This document shows positions 55,904 to 63,339 of a stretch of 64,000 nt of DNA, piece by piece. The translations under genes and the position numbers were made by a program. The DNA lies in NCBI RefSeq assembly GCF_026240635.1, contig NZ_CP110848.1, forward strand, positions 498,501-562,500, given 5' to 3'. The notes under the pieces are model-generated. The model saw only the letters and a list, made by a program, of their open reading frames with translations. It had not been told where the DNA came from and did no database searches. The stretch's first letter is position 1. Every line of letters begins with the position of its first letter. This stretch comes from Trichothermofontia sichuanensis B231 (GTDB lineage: Bacteria > Cyanobacteriota > Cyanobacteriia > B231).

Positions 55904-56794
55904 ATGAATGTCTTAAGCCCCTCGACCCCGATCGCGGCTGCTTTGTCTCCTGTCGCGGTTGCTCCTGTGAAATATCTACGGTTCCAGTGGGGACCCCAGG
56001 TGCAGATATTGGCGTGCGACGATCAGGTCAGTCAATTCCAGGGTACACCGGTGACCGAACCCTCCCACGACCTAGCCCACCTGATCATTGCGGCCTGTGG
56101 GCAATTGCCCTGGCAACCAGCAGGCCCACGGGAAAGCCTCTGCATGGCGGAATATAATGCTGTGTTGCTCGAAAATCTATTTGATAAAACCTGTAATGCG
56201 GTTGTGTTTGGCACCACTTCTGATCCCAATTCCCTCGCTGCTGCGATCGTTCACATGGAGTGGTTTGTCAATCAGCATTACGCCCCTTTCCCCATCTCGG
56301 CGGCAGCAGCGCTGCAACGGTTCTGTCGGTTCATTGATCCTTTTGTGGTTTCCCGCCTGTTTCCCTACTACCTGGTGGTTAAGCGCTACGAGCGGACCCA
56401 TGCTGACTACCGGCAAGCCAAGTATGAGTTGCACTTTACCTCCCAGGATCAGCCCACGGTGGACGAGGTTGGCTGGTTAGCCCAGTGGTCGATTTACCGC
56501 CAGTTGAAGGCGGTCCAATGTGCAATGGGTCTAGTGAGTTCCCCTCAGGAATTCCGAGTGGAGCAGGTGCTCAAGCAACTTGACCAACTGCAATCGGTGA
56601 CGACTCCGGCAACGCCGATCGCTGACGATCCGGCTGGCGATGTGACGCAGCGTCTCACCGCGATCGAAGCCCAATTGGCCCAGATGGTGCAACTGCAACA
56701 ACGGGTTAGCGCCCTCGAAAGCCAGGTATCCTCCCCGTTAGACGGGGTAGGGATGTCCAGCGTACCTACCCGTGCTGCCCCGATCGCGGATTGA
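55904..56794 (+). CDS. Conserved-looking protein of unknown function
   Basis: 296 residues from ATG 55904. The core (about 25-205) has YLRFQWGPQVQILACDDQVS, then helical segments with MAEYNAVLLENLFDK and FCRFIDPFVVSRLFPYYLVV; the tail (about 245-285) is a predicted coiled coil (RLTAIEAQLAQMVQLQQRVS). I do not recognise the family. The start is unsure: the GTG at 55901, the ATG at 55904 or the GTG at 55967, which begins at the conserved-looking VKYLRFQWG, are possible, and a different frame with a better ribosome binding site overlaps the first 150 bases. It is 37 bp upstream of uraD. Confidence 0.6.
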   Translation: MNVLSPSTPIAAALSPVAVAPVKYLRFQWGPQVQILACDDQVSQFQGTPVTEPSHDLAHLIIAACGQLPWQPAGPRESLCMAEYNAVLLENLFDKTCNAVVFGTTSDPNSLAAAIVHMEWFVNQHYAPFPISAAAALQRFCRFIDPFVVSRLFPYYLVVKRYERTHADYRQAKYELHFTSQDQPTVDEVGWLAQWSIYRQLKAVQCAMGLVSSPQEFRVEQVLKQLDQLQSVTTPATPIADDPAGDVTQRLTAIEAQLAQMVQLQQRVSALESQVSSPLDGVGMSSVPTRAAPIAD

Positions 56795-56831
56795 TCCAGA
56801 GCGTATTGGCTAGCAAGTATTGGGAAGACCT

Positions 56832-57416
56832 ATGTACACGATCGCCGATCTGAATCAAATGGACATTGATACCTTTGCGCAGGTTCTGGGGGGTGTTTTT
56901 GAAGCGACACCAACGATCGCGCGTCTGGCTTGGTCCCAGCGTCCCTTTACGGATGCAGGCGATCTCTATCGAGTCCTGATTGGGATAGTCCAGGCAATGG
57001 AACCCGCGGCCCAATTGGCCTTAATTCGGGCGCATCCTGATTTGGGTAGTCGGGCGAAAATGACGGACGCCTCGCTGCAGGAGCAGGCAAGTGTGGGCCT
57101 CGATCAGCTAACGGCGGCTGAATACGATCGCTTCCAAACCCTCAATCAGGCGTATTGGGATAAGTTTGGTTTCCCCTTCATCATTGCTGTGCGCAATCAC
57201 ACCAAAGCCAGTATTCTTCAGGAATTTGAGCGCCGGTTACAGCACACAGAAGCAGCAGAACGCCAGAACGCTTTAGCAGAAATTTATCAGATCGCTCGCT
57301 TCCGTCTTGCGGCGATCGTTCAACACGGTGAAAGTCCCTTCTCCTCTGGTGGAAGAAGGGATTTAGGGATGAGGGGCAAAGATGGGGCGGAAAACCAGAA
57401 GGATGAGGGCCTTTAG
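56832..57416 (+). CDS. uraD: OHCU decarboxylase
   Basis: 194 residues from the ATG at 56832. The OHCU decarboxylase fold with AHPDLG and FGFPFI is clear through residue about 165. It decarboxylates 2-oxo-4-hydroxy-4-carboxy-5-ureidoimidazoline, the last step from urate to S-allantoin. The other two steps (urate oxidase, HIU hydrolase) are not in the window. The last 26 or so codons (after the fold, from SPFSSGGRRD) come from repeat E3 and give a non-native charged tail. GGGAAG stands before the start. Confidence 0.9.
   Translation: MYTIADLNQMDIDTFAQVLGGVFEATPTIARLAWSQRPFTDAGDLYRVLIGIVQAMEPAAQLALIRAHPDLGSRAKMTDASLQEQASVGLDQLTAAEYDRFQTLNQAYWDKFGFPFIIAVRNHTKASILQEFERRLQHTEAAERQNALAEIYQIARFRLAAIVQHGESPFSSGGRRDLGMRGKDGAENQKDEGL
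57341..57395 (+). repeat. Dispersed repeat family E, copy 3, inside the 3' end of uraD
   Basis: AGTCCCTTCTCCTCTGGTGG then AAGAAGGGATTTAGGGATGA, then GGGGCAAAGATGG. Matches copies 1 and 2 (both read on the minus strand). Confidence 0.78.
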
Positions 57417-57782
57417 TTGCGAAACACCTACCCACTGGAGTGTTTCACCGTCTCCTGAATACTGAAAGTGGGACCAGCCCGATCAGGCACAGCCTTTACC
57501 TCAATCATAAAGTACAGTTTGACAGGGGTAGGCTGGGTGCAGCCCACAGATGTGGCCCTCACCCTCAATCCCTCTCCGGCTCTGGGAGAGGGATTGAGGG
57601 TGAGGGTTTGCTTCCCCCCACTTGGGAGAAGGGGTTGGGGGATGAGGGCTGCCGGTCGGAGCCAGAGCCAAACCTTAACGGTGTACTGAGTCAATTAGGT
57701 AAAGGCTGTAATTGGGCCGGTCCCTCCTTTAGAGTCTTTTAGCGTCTTTAACGAGTAGTATTTCTGAGGGTAGAGCGAACCT
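57417..57782. other. Gene-free stretch between uraD and htpG
   Basis: Almost all of it is repeat B3 (57487-57716). No gene seen; the 3' ends of both neighbours face it. Confidence 0.6.
57487..57716 (+). repeat. Dispersed repeat family B, copy 3 (full length)
   Basis: The left end reads CACAGCCTTTACCTCAATCA, then TAAAGTACAG. The right end, read in reverse, gives TACAGCCTTTACCTAATTGA, then CTCAGTACACC. The two ends are imperfect inverted repeats of about 30 bp. Between them lie two hairpins: CCCTCTCC/GGAGAGGG and a longer CCCTCACCCTCAATCCC with its complement GGGATTGAGGGTGAGGG. It contains no open frame of note. Confidence 0.85.
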
Positions 57783-59771
57783 CTACTTCGTGGCCTGTTC
57801 GGTCAAATGGGTCAAGACCCGATTCGATCGCTCCACAAAAGCTTTCATTGCATCGGCATCAAATGCCTTCTGCGACATCAGCGCCAGGTCATAAACATGC
57901 TGACAAACGAGCTTAGCCATCTCGGCTGCTGGTGATTCACCACTGCCTTGGATAATGCCGCCCTGGCTCAACCGCACCAAGTTCTGGATCAGGGGATGGG
58001 CCGTATTGACCAGCAAAATATGCTCATCGGGAAACTCCATCTGTTGCTGTTGCATCAGCGCATTCATCTCCCGCAGGCGGCGCAATACTTCCGGTAACAG
58101 CACCATTGCTGGAGGAGACGCTTCTGCGTGATCGGCCTTCAGAGCCTCTGTGCGGATATTGACCTTGGGTTTATTAAGGGCCTTCTCGAATAGCTCCTTA
58201 ATCAGTTGACTACGGGTTTTATTAGTCGCGGGATCAATAATTTCATTAGCCTTATCCTGATCAATCAAGGTATCGTCTAGATCCGAGTCTACCCGCGAGA
58301 ACTTGACATCAGTATATTCCCGCTCTAGAAAACTGATGAAGTGGGTATCGATGAAGGAGTCCATGTAGAGGACTTCCAGCCCTTGATTTTTGTGTAAATC
58401 CACATAGGTGGCCTGGGAGGCGGGATCAGTGCAATAAAAGACACGGTTTTTGTGACGCTCCTTATTCCGCTCTAAGTATTCCTTCAAGGTGGTGTAGAAT
58501 GGCCCTTCACTAGAGGATGTTGCCGGTGTTGCCGTTTCCCAAACATCCCCTGACTCAGACTGGACTTCGATCGCCGGATTGGTCGCCGTTCCTTGACGCA
58601 GATCCGCTGTCGTGCGATAGATGAGGATATCCTCAACTTGCTTTTTAAACTTGTCGTCGTTGAGGGAGCCAAACTTGACAAAAGTCCCCAGATCTTGCCA
58701 ACAGCGAATGTACTCAGCCCGATCGTCGCGGTAGAGTTCCTTAAGGCGATCGGCGATCTTCCTAGCAATGTAGTCAGCAATCTTGCGCACCGTGCGATCG
58801 TGTTGCAGGAAGCTGCGCGACACATTTAGGGGAATATCTGGGCTGTCAATCACTCCCCGTAATGGCAGTAAGAACTTGGGAATAATCTCTTCACAATTAT
58901 CACTGACAAATACCTGATTGCAGAAAAGTTTAATCTGGCCCTTAGTGACATCAATATCCGGCCTTAATTTCGGAAAATACAGAATCCCGTTAATCACGTA
59001 GGGGTAATCTGTATTCAGATGGACCCAGAGCAACGGTTCTTCTTGGAAGGGATAGAGATAGCGATAGAACTCCAGATAATCTTCCTTAGTGAGGCTGCTG
59101 GGGGCTTCCTTCCAGGGAGCCTTCTGACGATTGATCTGCTCGCCATTGAGCTTGATTGGGACCGGCATAAAATCGCAGTAGTTTTTCACCAACTGGCGAA
59201 TGCGGCCCGGTTCTAGATATTCCAATTCCTCGTCTTGGAGGGTTAGCGTAACCGTGGTACCCCGTGTGGTGCGATCGCTATCGGTGAGTTGAAATTCCGT
59301 CGTGCCATCACAACTCCAGTGGACTGCCGTTGCTCCCTCTTGGTAGGAAAGGGTATCAATTTCTACCCGTTTGGCCACCATAAACGAGGAATAGAACCCC
59401 AACCCAAAGTGACCAATAATCTGCTCTCCTCCCGCAGAAGCAGCGTACTTCTGGACAAACTTTTCCGCACTGGAGAAGGCTACCTGGTTGATGTATTCCT
59501 TAACTTCATCAGCGGTCATCCCAATGCCGTTATCGGTGACCGATAGGGTATATTTATCTTTATCGATCGCGATCGTAATTTCGGGATCCCCCAGTTCACC
59601 GGAATATTCCCCAGCACGGGTAACCATCCGGAGTTTTTGGATGGCATCCACCGCATTGGAGATCAATTCGCGTAAAAAGATCTCATGATCGGAATAGAGC
59701 CACTTTTTAATAATGGGGAAAATGTTCTCAGTATGGATGGAAATATTCCCCTGTTCCAGAATTGTTGTCAT
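57783..59771 (-). CDS. htpG: Chaperone protein HtpG (Hsp90)
   Basis: 662 residues. The N-terminal ATP site has ELISNAVDAIQKLR, DNGIGMTADE and GHFGLGFYSSFMVA. The middle domain has GVIDSPDIPLNVSRSFLQ with the catalytic Arg. The C-terminal dimer domain is shorter than in eukaryotes and has no MEEVD. Cytosolic chaperone needed under heat and oxidative stress in cyanobacteria and linked with phycobilisome/tetrapyrrole proteins. Length and ends are normal. An htpG heat-shock element was not found by eye. Confidence 0.98.
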   Translation of the reverse strand: MTTILEQGNISIHTENIFPIIKKWLYSDHEIFLRELISNAVDAIQKLRMVTRAGEYSGELGDPEITIAIDKDKYTLSVTDNGIGMTADEVKEYINQVAFSSAEKFVQKYAASAGGEQIIGHFGLGFYSSFMVAKRVEIDTLSYQEGATAVHWSCDGTTEFQLTDSDRTTRGTTVTLTLQDEELEYLEPGRIRQLVKNYCDFMPVPIKLNGEQINRQKAPWKEAPSSLTKEDYLEFYRYLYPFQEEPLLWVHLNTDYPYVINGILYFPKLRPDIDVTKGQIKLFCNQVFVSDNCEEIIPKFLLPLRGVIDSPDIPLNVSRSFLQHDRTVRKIADYIARKIADRLKELYRDDRAEYIRCWQDLGTFVKFGSLNDDKFKKQVEDILIYRTTADLRQGTATNPAIEVQSESGDVWETATPATSSSEGPFYTTLKEYLERNKERHKNRVFYCTDPASQATYVDLHKNQGLEVLYMDSFIDTHFISFLEREYTDVKFSRVDSDLDDTLIDQDKANEIIDPATNKTRSQLIKELFEKALNKPKVNIRTEALKADHAEASPPAMVLLPEVLRRLREMNALMQQQQMEFPDEHILLVNTAHPLIQNLVRLSQGGIIQGSGESPAAEMAKLVCQHVYDLALMSQKAFDADAMKAFVERSNRVLTHLTEQATK

Positions 59772-59842
59772 GGGTTTCGGTTGGCTGACTGCTTACTAAC
59801 GGCTTACTAACGGGCTGAACTAACGGGTACCTTCCCCTTCTG

Positions 59843-59950
59843 CAACCCTCACCCTAAATCCCTCTCCCAGAACGGGAGAGGGATTTAAACATCTAACCTC
59901 CCCTTTGGCCCATTTGGGGGAAGGGATTGGGGGATAAGGGCCTGCCGGTT
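59843..59950. repeat. Composite hairpin repeat similar to family B interior
   Basis: CCCTCACCCTAAATCCCTCT, then CCCAGAACGGGAGAGGGATT, then AACATCTAACCTCCCC and ATTTGGGGGAAGGGATTGGG, then GGATAAGGGCCTGCCGG. The blocks match the interior of family B copies and the end GGCTGCCGGT, without the family B ends. Confidence 0.65.
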
Positions 59951-60106
59951 GCTAAGCCGGGATCCGCCCGTACTAACGGGCTGAACGGTCGCGTAGGCGT
60001 TCGTCCTTTTAGGCTACCCTGTTTTACCTTATAACGGACCGCTTCCCTTCCACTGGGGGAGGATATAGCGGCGATCGAGATACGGATTTCCCTACTGTTC
60101 CCTAAT

Positions 60107-60297
60107 TGGCTGACAAAACTCGGACTGCCCTCACCCCCACCCCTCTCCCAGAGCGGGCGAGGGTTAAGAGGAGTGAGGATAGAGAAGTGAGCAGAGATGG
60201 TTACTGAGTGACCATCTCTGTTTTCTGTTTTCTGTTTTCTGTGCTCTGTTCCCTGTTTTCTCTCCTCGTGAAGGGGGAACAGCCTGGTCAGTCAACC
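60107..60297 (+). repeat. Dispersed repeat family D, copy 2
   Basis: Left end TTGGCTGACAAAACTCGGAC; middle AGAGCGGGCGAGGGTTAAGA, GGAGTGAGGATAGAGAAGTG, CTGAGTGACCATCTCTGT; a run of TTTTCTG units (about 60221-60250), absent in length from copy 1; right end CCTGGTCAGTCAACC. Read in reverse the right end (TTGACTGACCAGGCT) resembles the left end. Confidence 0.8.
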
Positions 60298-60408
60298 TAC
60301 TACTGCCCCTCATCGATGGGTACATTGCCTGCCTCTAACGGTGCATCACCCAAGCTATGATTAGGACCGATTAGGGTGTTACGTTTTGTATCTTAAATTT
60401 TGTATCTT

Positions 60409-60978
60409 ATGACGAAATTTGTAGATCCAGACGCCAGTCTCGACACACCGCGGTTGACCAACTCAACGGTAACCATTGCCTGGATCAGTGCTGACCATCG
60501 GGATTTTGCCCACGCTGTTGCGATTCGACAACAGGTCTTTCAGCAAGAACAGGGGGTAGACGCGGCCCTGGATTTTGACGGTCGCGATCGCACCGCCCAA
60601 CATCTCCTCGCCTGGGTAGGGGCAACACCGATTGGGACGGCCCGCATTCGCTCTTTGGATGCCTATACGGTCAAGTTAGAACGGCTGGCGGTAATTCCTA
60701 GCTATCGGGGGCGGGGTATCGCCTCACAGATGCTACGCTGGGTACTCCAGCACCTCGATCGCGCTAGGGTGCAAACTGTGCTCCTCCATGCGCAACTGTA
60801 CGTTGAGGATTTGTACCTAAAATTAGGCTTTGAACCGATCGGAACCCCCTTTGTAGAAGCGGGTATCCCCCACCGCAAAATGCAACGGCGATCCCCAGGA
60901 ACCAGTAGGATGGAGAGTGATGTGCCGCAAACGGGGGTTACCAAATCGGGCTATGCGAGTCTATGTCTTACTGTTTAA
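60409..60978 (+). CDS. GNAT-family acetyltransferase
   Basis: 189 residues from the ATG at 60409. The GNAT acetyl-CoA motif is VKLERLAVIPSYRGRGIAS (about residues 86-104), followed by HAQLYVEDLYLKLGF, the usual C-terminal helix of the fold. It acetylates an unknown amine or protein. The last 26 bases overlap the start of the DUF3110 gene, so the two are likely translated together. The tail past residue 155 is not conserved-looking. Confidence 0.85.
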   Translation: MTKFVDPDASLDTPRLTNSTVTIAWISADHRDFAHAVAIRQQVFQQEQGVDAALDFDGRDRTAQHLLAWVGATPIGTARIRSLDAYTVKLERLAVIPSYRGRGIASQMLRWVLQHLDRARVQTVLLHAQLYVEDLYLKLGFEPIGTPFVEAGIPHRKMQRRSPGTSRMESDVPQTGVTKSGYASLCLTV

Positions 60979-61369
60979 CGCTGGGACGGATAACGAGGGT
61001 ATCCATACCCTCCAGATTGGGGGACGCAACTTGGTCCTGATGTTTGAATCGGAGGATGACGCCACTCGCTATGCCCTTTTGCTAGAAGCCCAAGACTTTC
61101 CCCTGCCGTCAGTCGAACCGATCGACCAGGCAGAAGTGGAAGCGTTCTGTGCCGAGGCAAACTACATCTGTCAACTGGTACCAGCGGGCTATATTCCCCA
61201 AGGGGAGGACGATCGCCTGCTCCTGACGCCGCCGGAGACGAATGTTGAACAAACGGATTGGTCCCCCGATCAGCCGCTCCGCCAGAGCACACCCGACGAT
61301 GAGGCAGCATCTGACTTATCGTCCGCTGATCTCGATCGCATTCGTCGCCAACTTGAAGGATTGCTATAG
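60953..61369 (+). CDS. DUF3110 protein
   Basis: 138 residues from the ATG at 60953. It starts MRVYVLLFNAGTDNEGIHTL and has VLMFESEDDATRYALLLEAQ and FCAEANYICQLVP, typical of DUF3110, found in cyanobacteria and plastids. The C-terminal third is Asp/Pro-rich and likely disordered. Function unknown. It overlaps the GNAT gene at its start and ends 12 bp before murQ. Confidence 0.87.
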   Translation: MRVYVLLFNAGTDNEGIHTLQIGGRNLVLMFESEDDATRYALLLEAQDFPLPSVEPIDQAEVEAFCAEANYICQLVPAGYIPQGEDDRLLLTPPETNVEQTDWSPDQPLRQSTPDDEAASDLSSADLDRIRRQLEGLL

Positions 61370-61381
61370 TCATCCCCCCTC

Positions 61382-62329
61382 ATGGAAACGAGCTTGCCCT
61401 TGCCCGAACGGGGTCACCTGCTAACGGAACAGACTAATCCTAATAGCTACAACCTCGATCAACTGAGTTCCTTGGAAATCGTGGATCTGTTCAACCAGGA
61501 GGACGCCAAGACCATCGCGGCGATCGCGGCGGCGCGAGAACCTCTCGCCGCTGCCATTGACACGATCGCTGCCGCCCTTGCCCAAGGAGGCCGCCTGTTT
61601 TATATCGGGGCGGGGACCAGTGGTCGCTTGGGAGTTCTGGATGCAGCAGAATGCCCCCCCACCTTTTGTACCCCACCGGAATGGGTCCAGGGGATTATTG
61701 CCGGGGGACCTTCAGCCTTGCTACGCAGTGCGGAGGGACTGGAGGATGATGTCGAAGCCGGCGCCAGTGCGATCACCCACCATGCGATTACGGCCCAGGA
61801 TGTAGTGGTGGGGATCACAGCAGGGGGAACCACCCCCTATGTAGCCGGTGCCTTGCAAGCAGCCCGGCAACGGGGCGCAACCACGATTTTTATCGCCTGT
61901 GTTCCGGCAGAACAAGTGCCGTCGCACGCGGATATCGATATTCGGCTGCTGGTTGGACCGGAGATCCTGGCTGGTTCCACCCGGCTCAAGGCAGGAACAG
62001 CGACCAAACTTGCTCTGAATATTCTCTCCACGGGGGCAATGGTCAAACTGGGTAAAGTTTATGGTAACCGCATGATTGACGTGGCGGTCACGAACCAAAA
62101 GCTGCACGATCGCGCCCTCCGGATCTTGTCAGACCTGACCGGCCTCGATCGCGAAGCTGCCCATCAACTCCTCGAACGCAGTGGCAAATCGGTAAAACTG
62201 GCACTCCTGATGCATTGGACGGGCCTTGATGCGGCTGCGGCCACCACCCTGCTGACGGCCCACCACGGCCACCTGCGAGCAGCCCTCAACCACCCAGCCA
62301 GTAGTACCTACACCGGCCCAACACTGTAA
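61382..62329 (+). CDS. murQ: N-acetylmuramic acid 6-phosphate etherase
   Basis: 315 residues. It has the SIS-domain signature GAGTSGRLG, the following DAAECPPTF, and EGLEDD, characteristic of MurQ. It cleaves the lactyl ether of MurNAc-6-phosphate to give GlcNAc-6-phosphate in cell-wall recycling. Full length. Third gene of the GNAT-DUF3110-murQ operon, so its regulation is probably shared. AnmK (anhydro-MurNAc kinase), the usual partner, is not in the window. Confidence 0.96.
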   Translation: METSLPLPERGHLLTEQTNPNSYNLDQLSSLEIVDLFNQEDAKTIAAIAAAREPLAAAIDTIAAALAQGGRLFYIGAGTSGRLGVLDAAECPPTFCTPPEWVQGIIAGGPSALLRSAEGLEDDVEAGASAITHHAITAQDVVVGITAGGTTPYVAGALQAARQRGATTIFIACVPAEQVPSHADIDIRLLVGPEILAGSTRLKAGTATKLALNILSTGAMVKLGKVYGNRMIDVAVTNQKLHDRALRILSDLTGLDREAAHQLLERSGKSVKLALLMHWTGLDAAAATTLLTAHHGHLRAALNHPASSTYTGPTL

Positions 62330-62638
62330 GGGTTCTTAAATTTGTACTTTAAATAACTGACAAAATGGGTTAATCTCCATCACGATAATAGATAGCGTAT
62401 TTGCCAATACTTTTTACCTCTGAGGGTAAGACAAATCCCCTAAAATATTTAATGCTTTTTTAAGATATTTGGCCTGCATCCTGCACAAACCGATGATCCT
62501 TGTGCATAGAAACGTTTAACTCCGTAGCAATGTGGTGTTGGCCTGGATAATCTCTTGATTTTTACTAGGAACGTTCACAAGATTTTCACCTTCTGCGGTG
62601 AAAGTGAAGCTAGGGTATCCAGGGACTGAACGAGCATT
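62330..62638. other. AT-rich gap upstream of the small conserved protein
   Basis: About 310 bp, richer in A/T than its surroundings. It contains a short hairpin TTCACCTTCTGCGGTGAA (about 62584-62601), 38 bases before the start codon. No gene seen. It probably holds the promoter of the following gene. Confidence 0.5.
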
Positions 62639-62971
62639 ATGGAAATGCTGCCACTGTTGCTGAACAAATTAAATCTGCGAACCTTCAAGTTTTGGCAGAA
62701 TGGCAAACTGCATGACGGATTGTGCCATAATAACGAGCTATTCTTTGCCCTTCGGGTCTTTGATTCAGACCGTCGCGTTTGGGTGCAGGAGCAGGCGGCT
62801 CAGCTCAGCCAACAGGGAATTCCGGTAATTGTCACCTATGAAGGAAACAGCTATACGATCTGGGTTCGCTTGCGATCGTCCGCCCAGGTGGAGGCATTTT
62901 TAAACCTGCCGTCCGAGGTGGCTGATTCAACCGTGATCCTTTGGGATCAGGCATCGGCGTGTTCGGCTTGA
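62639..62971 (+). CDS. Small protein of unknown function
   Basis: 110 residues. Strand-rich after a short helix: FKFWQNGKLHDGLCHNNELF and GIPVIVTYEGNSYTIWVRL are the striking parts. No signal or membrane helix. I do not recognise a named family, although proteins of this kind (about 100 residues, similar opening) are seen in cyanobacteria. The start ATG has no strong ribosome binding site. Confidence 0.65.
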   Translation: MEMLPLLLNKLNLRTFKFWQNGKLHDGLCHNNELFFALRVFDSDRRVWVQEQAAQLSQQGIPVIVTYEGNSYTIWVRLRSSAQVEAFLNLPSEVADSTVILWDQASACSA

Positions 62972-63339
62972 TCGGGATCATCCCCTCGCTACGAGCGATA
63001 ACGTTTGGAGTGATCATTTAATGATCATTTCGGGATCACTCTAGGAAAATCGGCTCTTCTGAGTTTATGGTGGGGGCGCTACGCGCCCCCACCATAAACT
63101 CAGCATTTGCGATCGTTTATTTGTAGCTGCTGATACTGCTTACCCCAAAATCCCAGAAGAACCGGAAAATCATTGAGAGAGTATGGAGAGCATTGAGGAC
63201 GATTCAGGAATTGGGAACGTTAGGGTGCTGAGTCCAGTCAGATACCAGCGGTGTTGTTTGCGCTAGGGCATAATGGGGTAATGCTCCCTAGCGTATTGCG
63301 GTTGTCCGTGCGGTCTCTACCTTTCCCCACTCGATTTTG
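62972..63339. other. Gap holding repeat C3
   Basis: About 370 bp with no gene. A short inverted repeat GAGTGATCATTTAATGATCATTTCGGGATCACTC (split over 63009-63042) precedes the family C palindrome and could be a terminator-like hairpin for the preceding gene. Confidence 0.5.
63059..63103. repeat. Palindromic repeat family C, copy 3 (45 nt, perfect)
   Basis: Perfect inverted repeat with 21-nt arms and a 3-nt loop: CTGAGTTTATGGTGGGGGCGC, then TAC, then the complement. It differs from copy 2 by one base in each arm (A/T against G/C), a paired change that keeps the hairpin. Confidence 0.92.

Larger units (their letters stand above)
59772..60408. other. Repeat-rich gap between htpG and the GNAT gene
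   Basis: About 640 bp with no gene. It holds short direct repeats ((T)ACTAACGGG, 59797-59827 and near 59971), a C/G-rich hairpin stretch (59843-59950), family D copy 2, and just before the GNAT gene an AT-rich stretch with two TTTTGTATCTTA copies (60383-60411). Confidence 0.55.

Noticed and set aside
60221-60260. CRISPR-like short repeats (TTTTCTG units)
   Set aside because: The units are 6-8 bp and directly adjacent with no spacers: a slippage run, not a CRISPR array. No cas gene is present.
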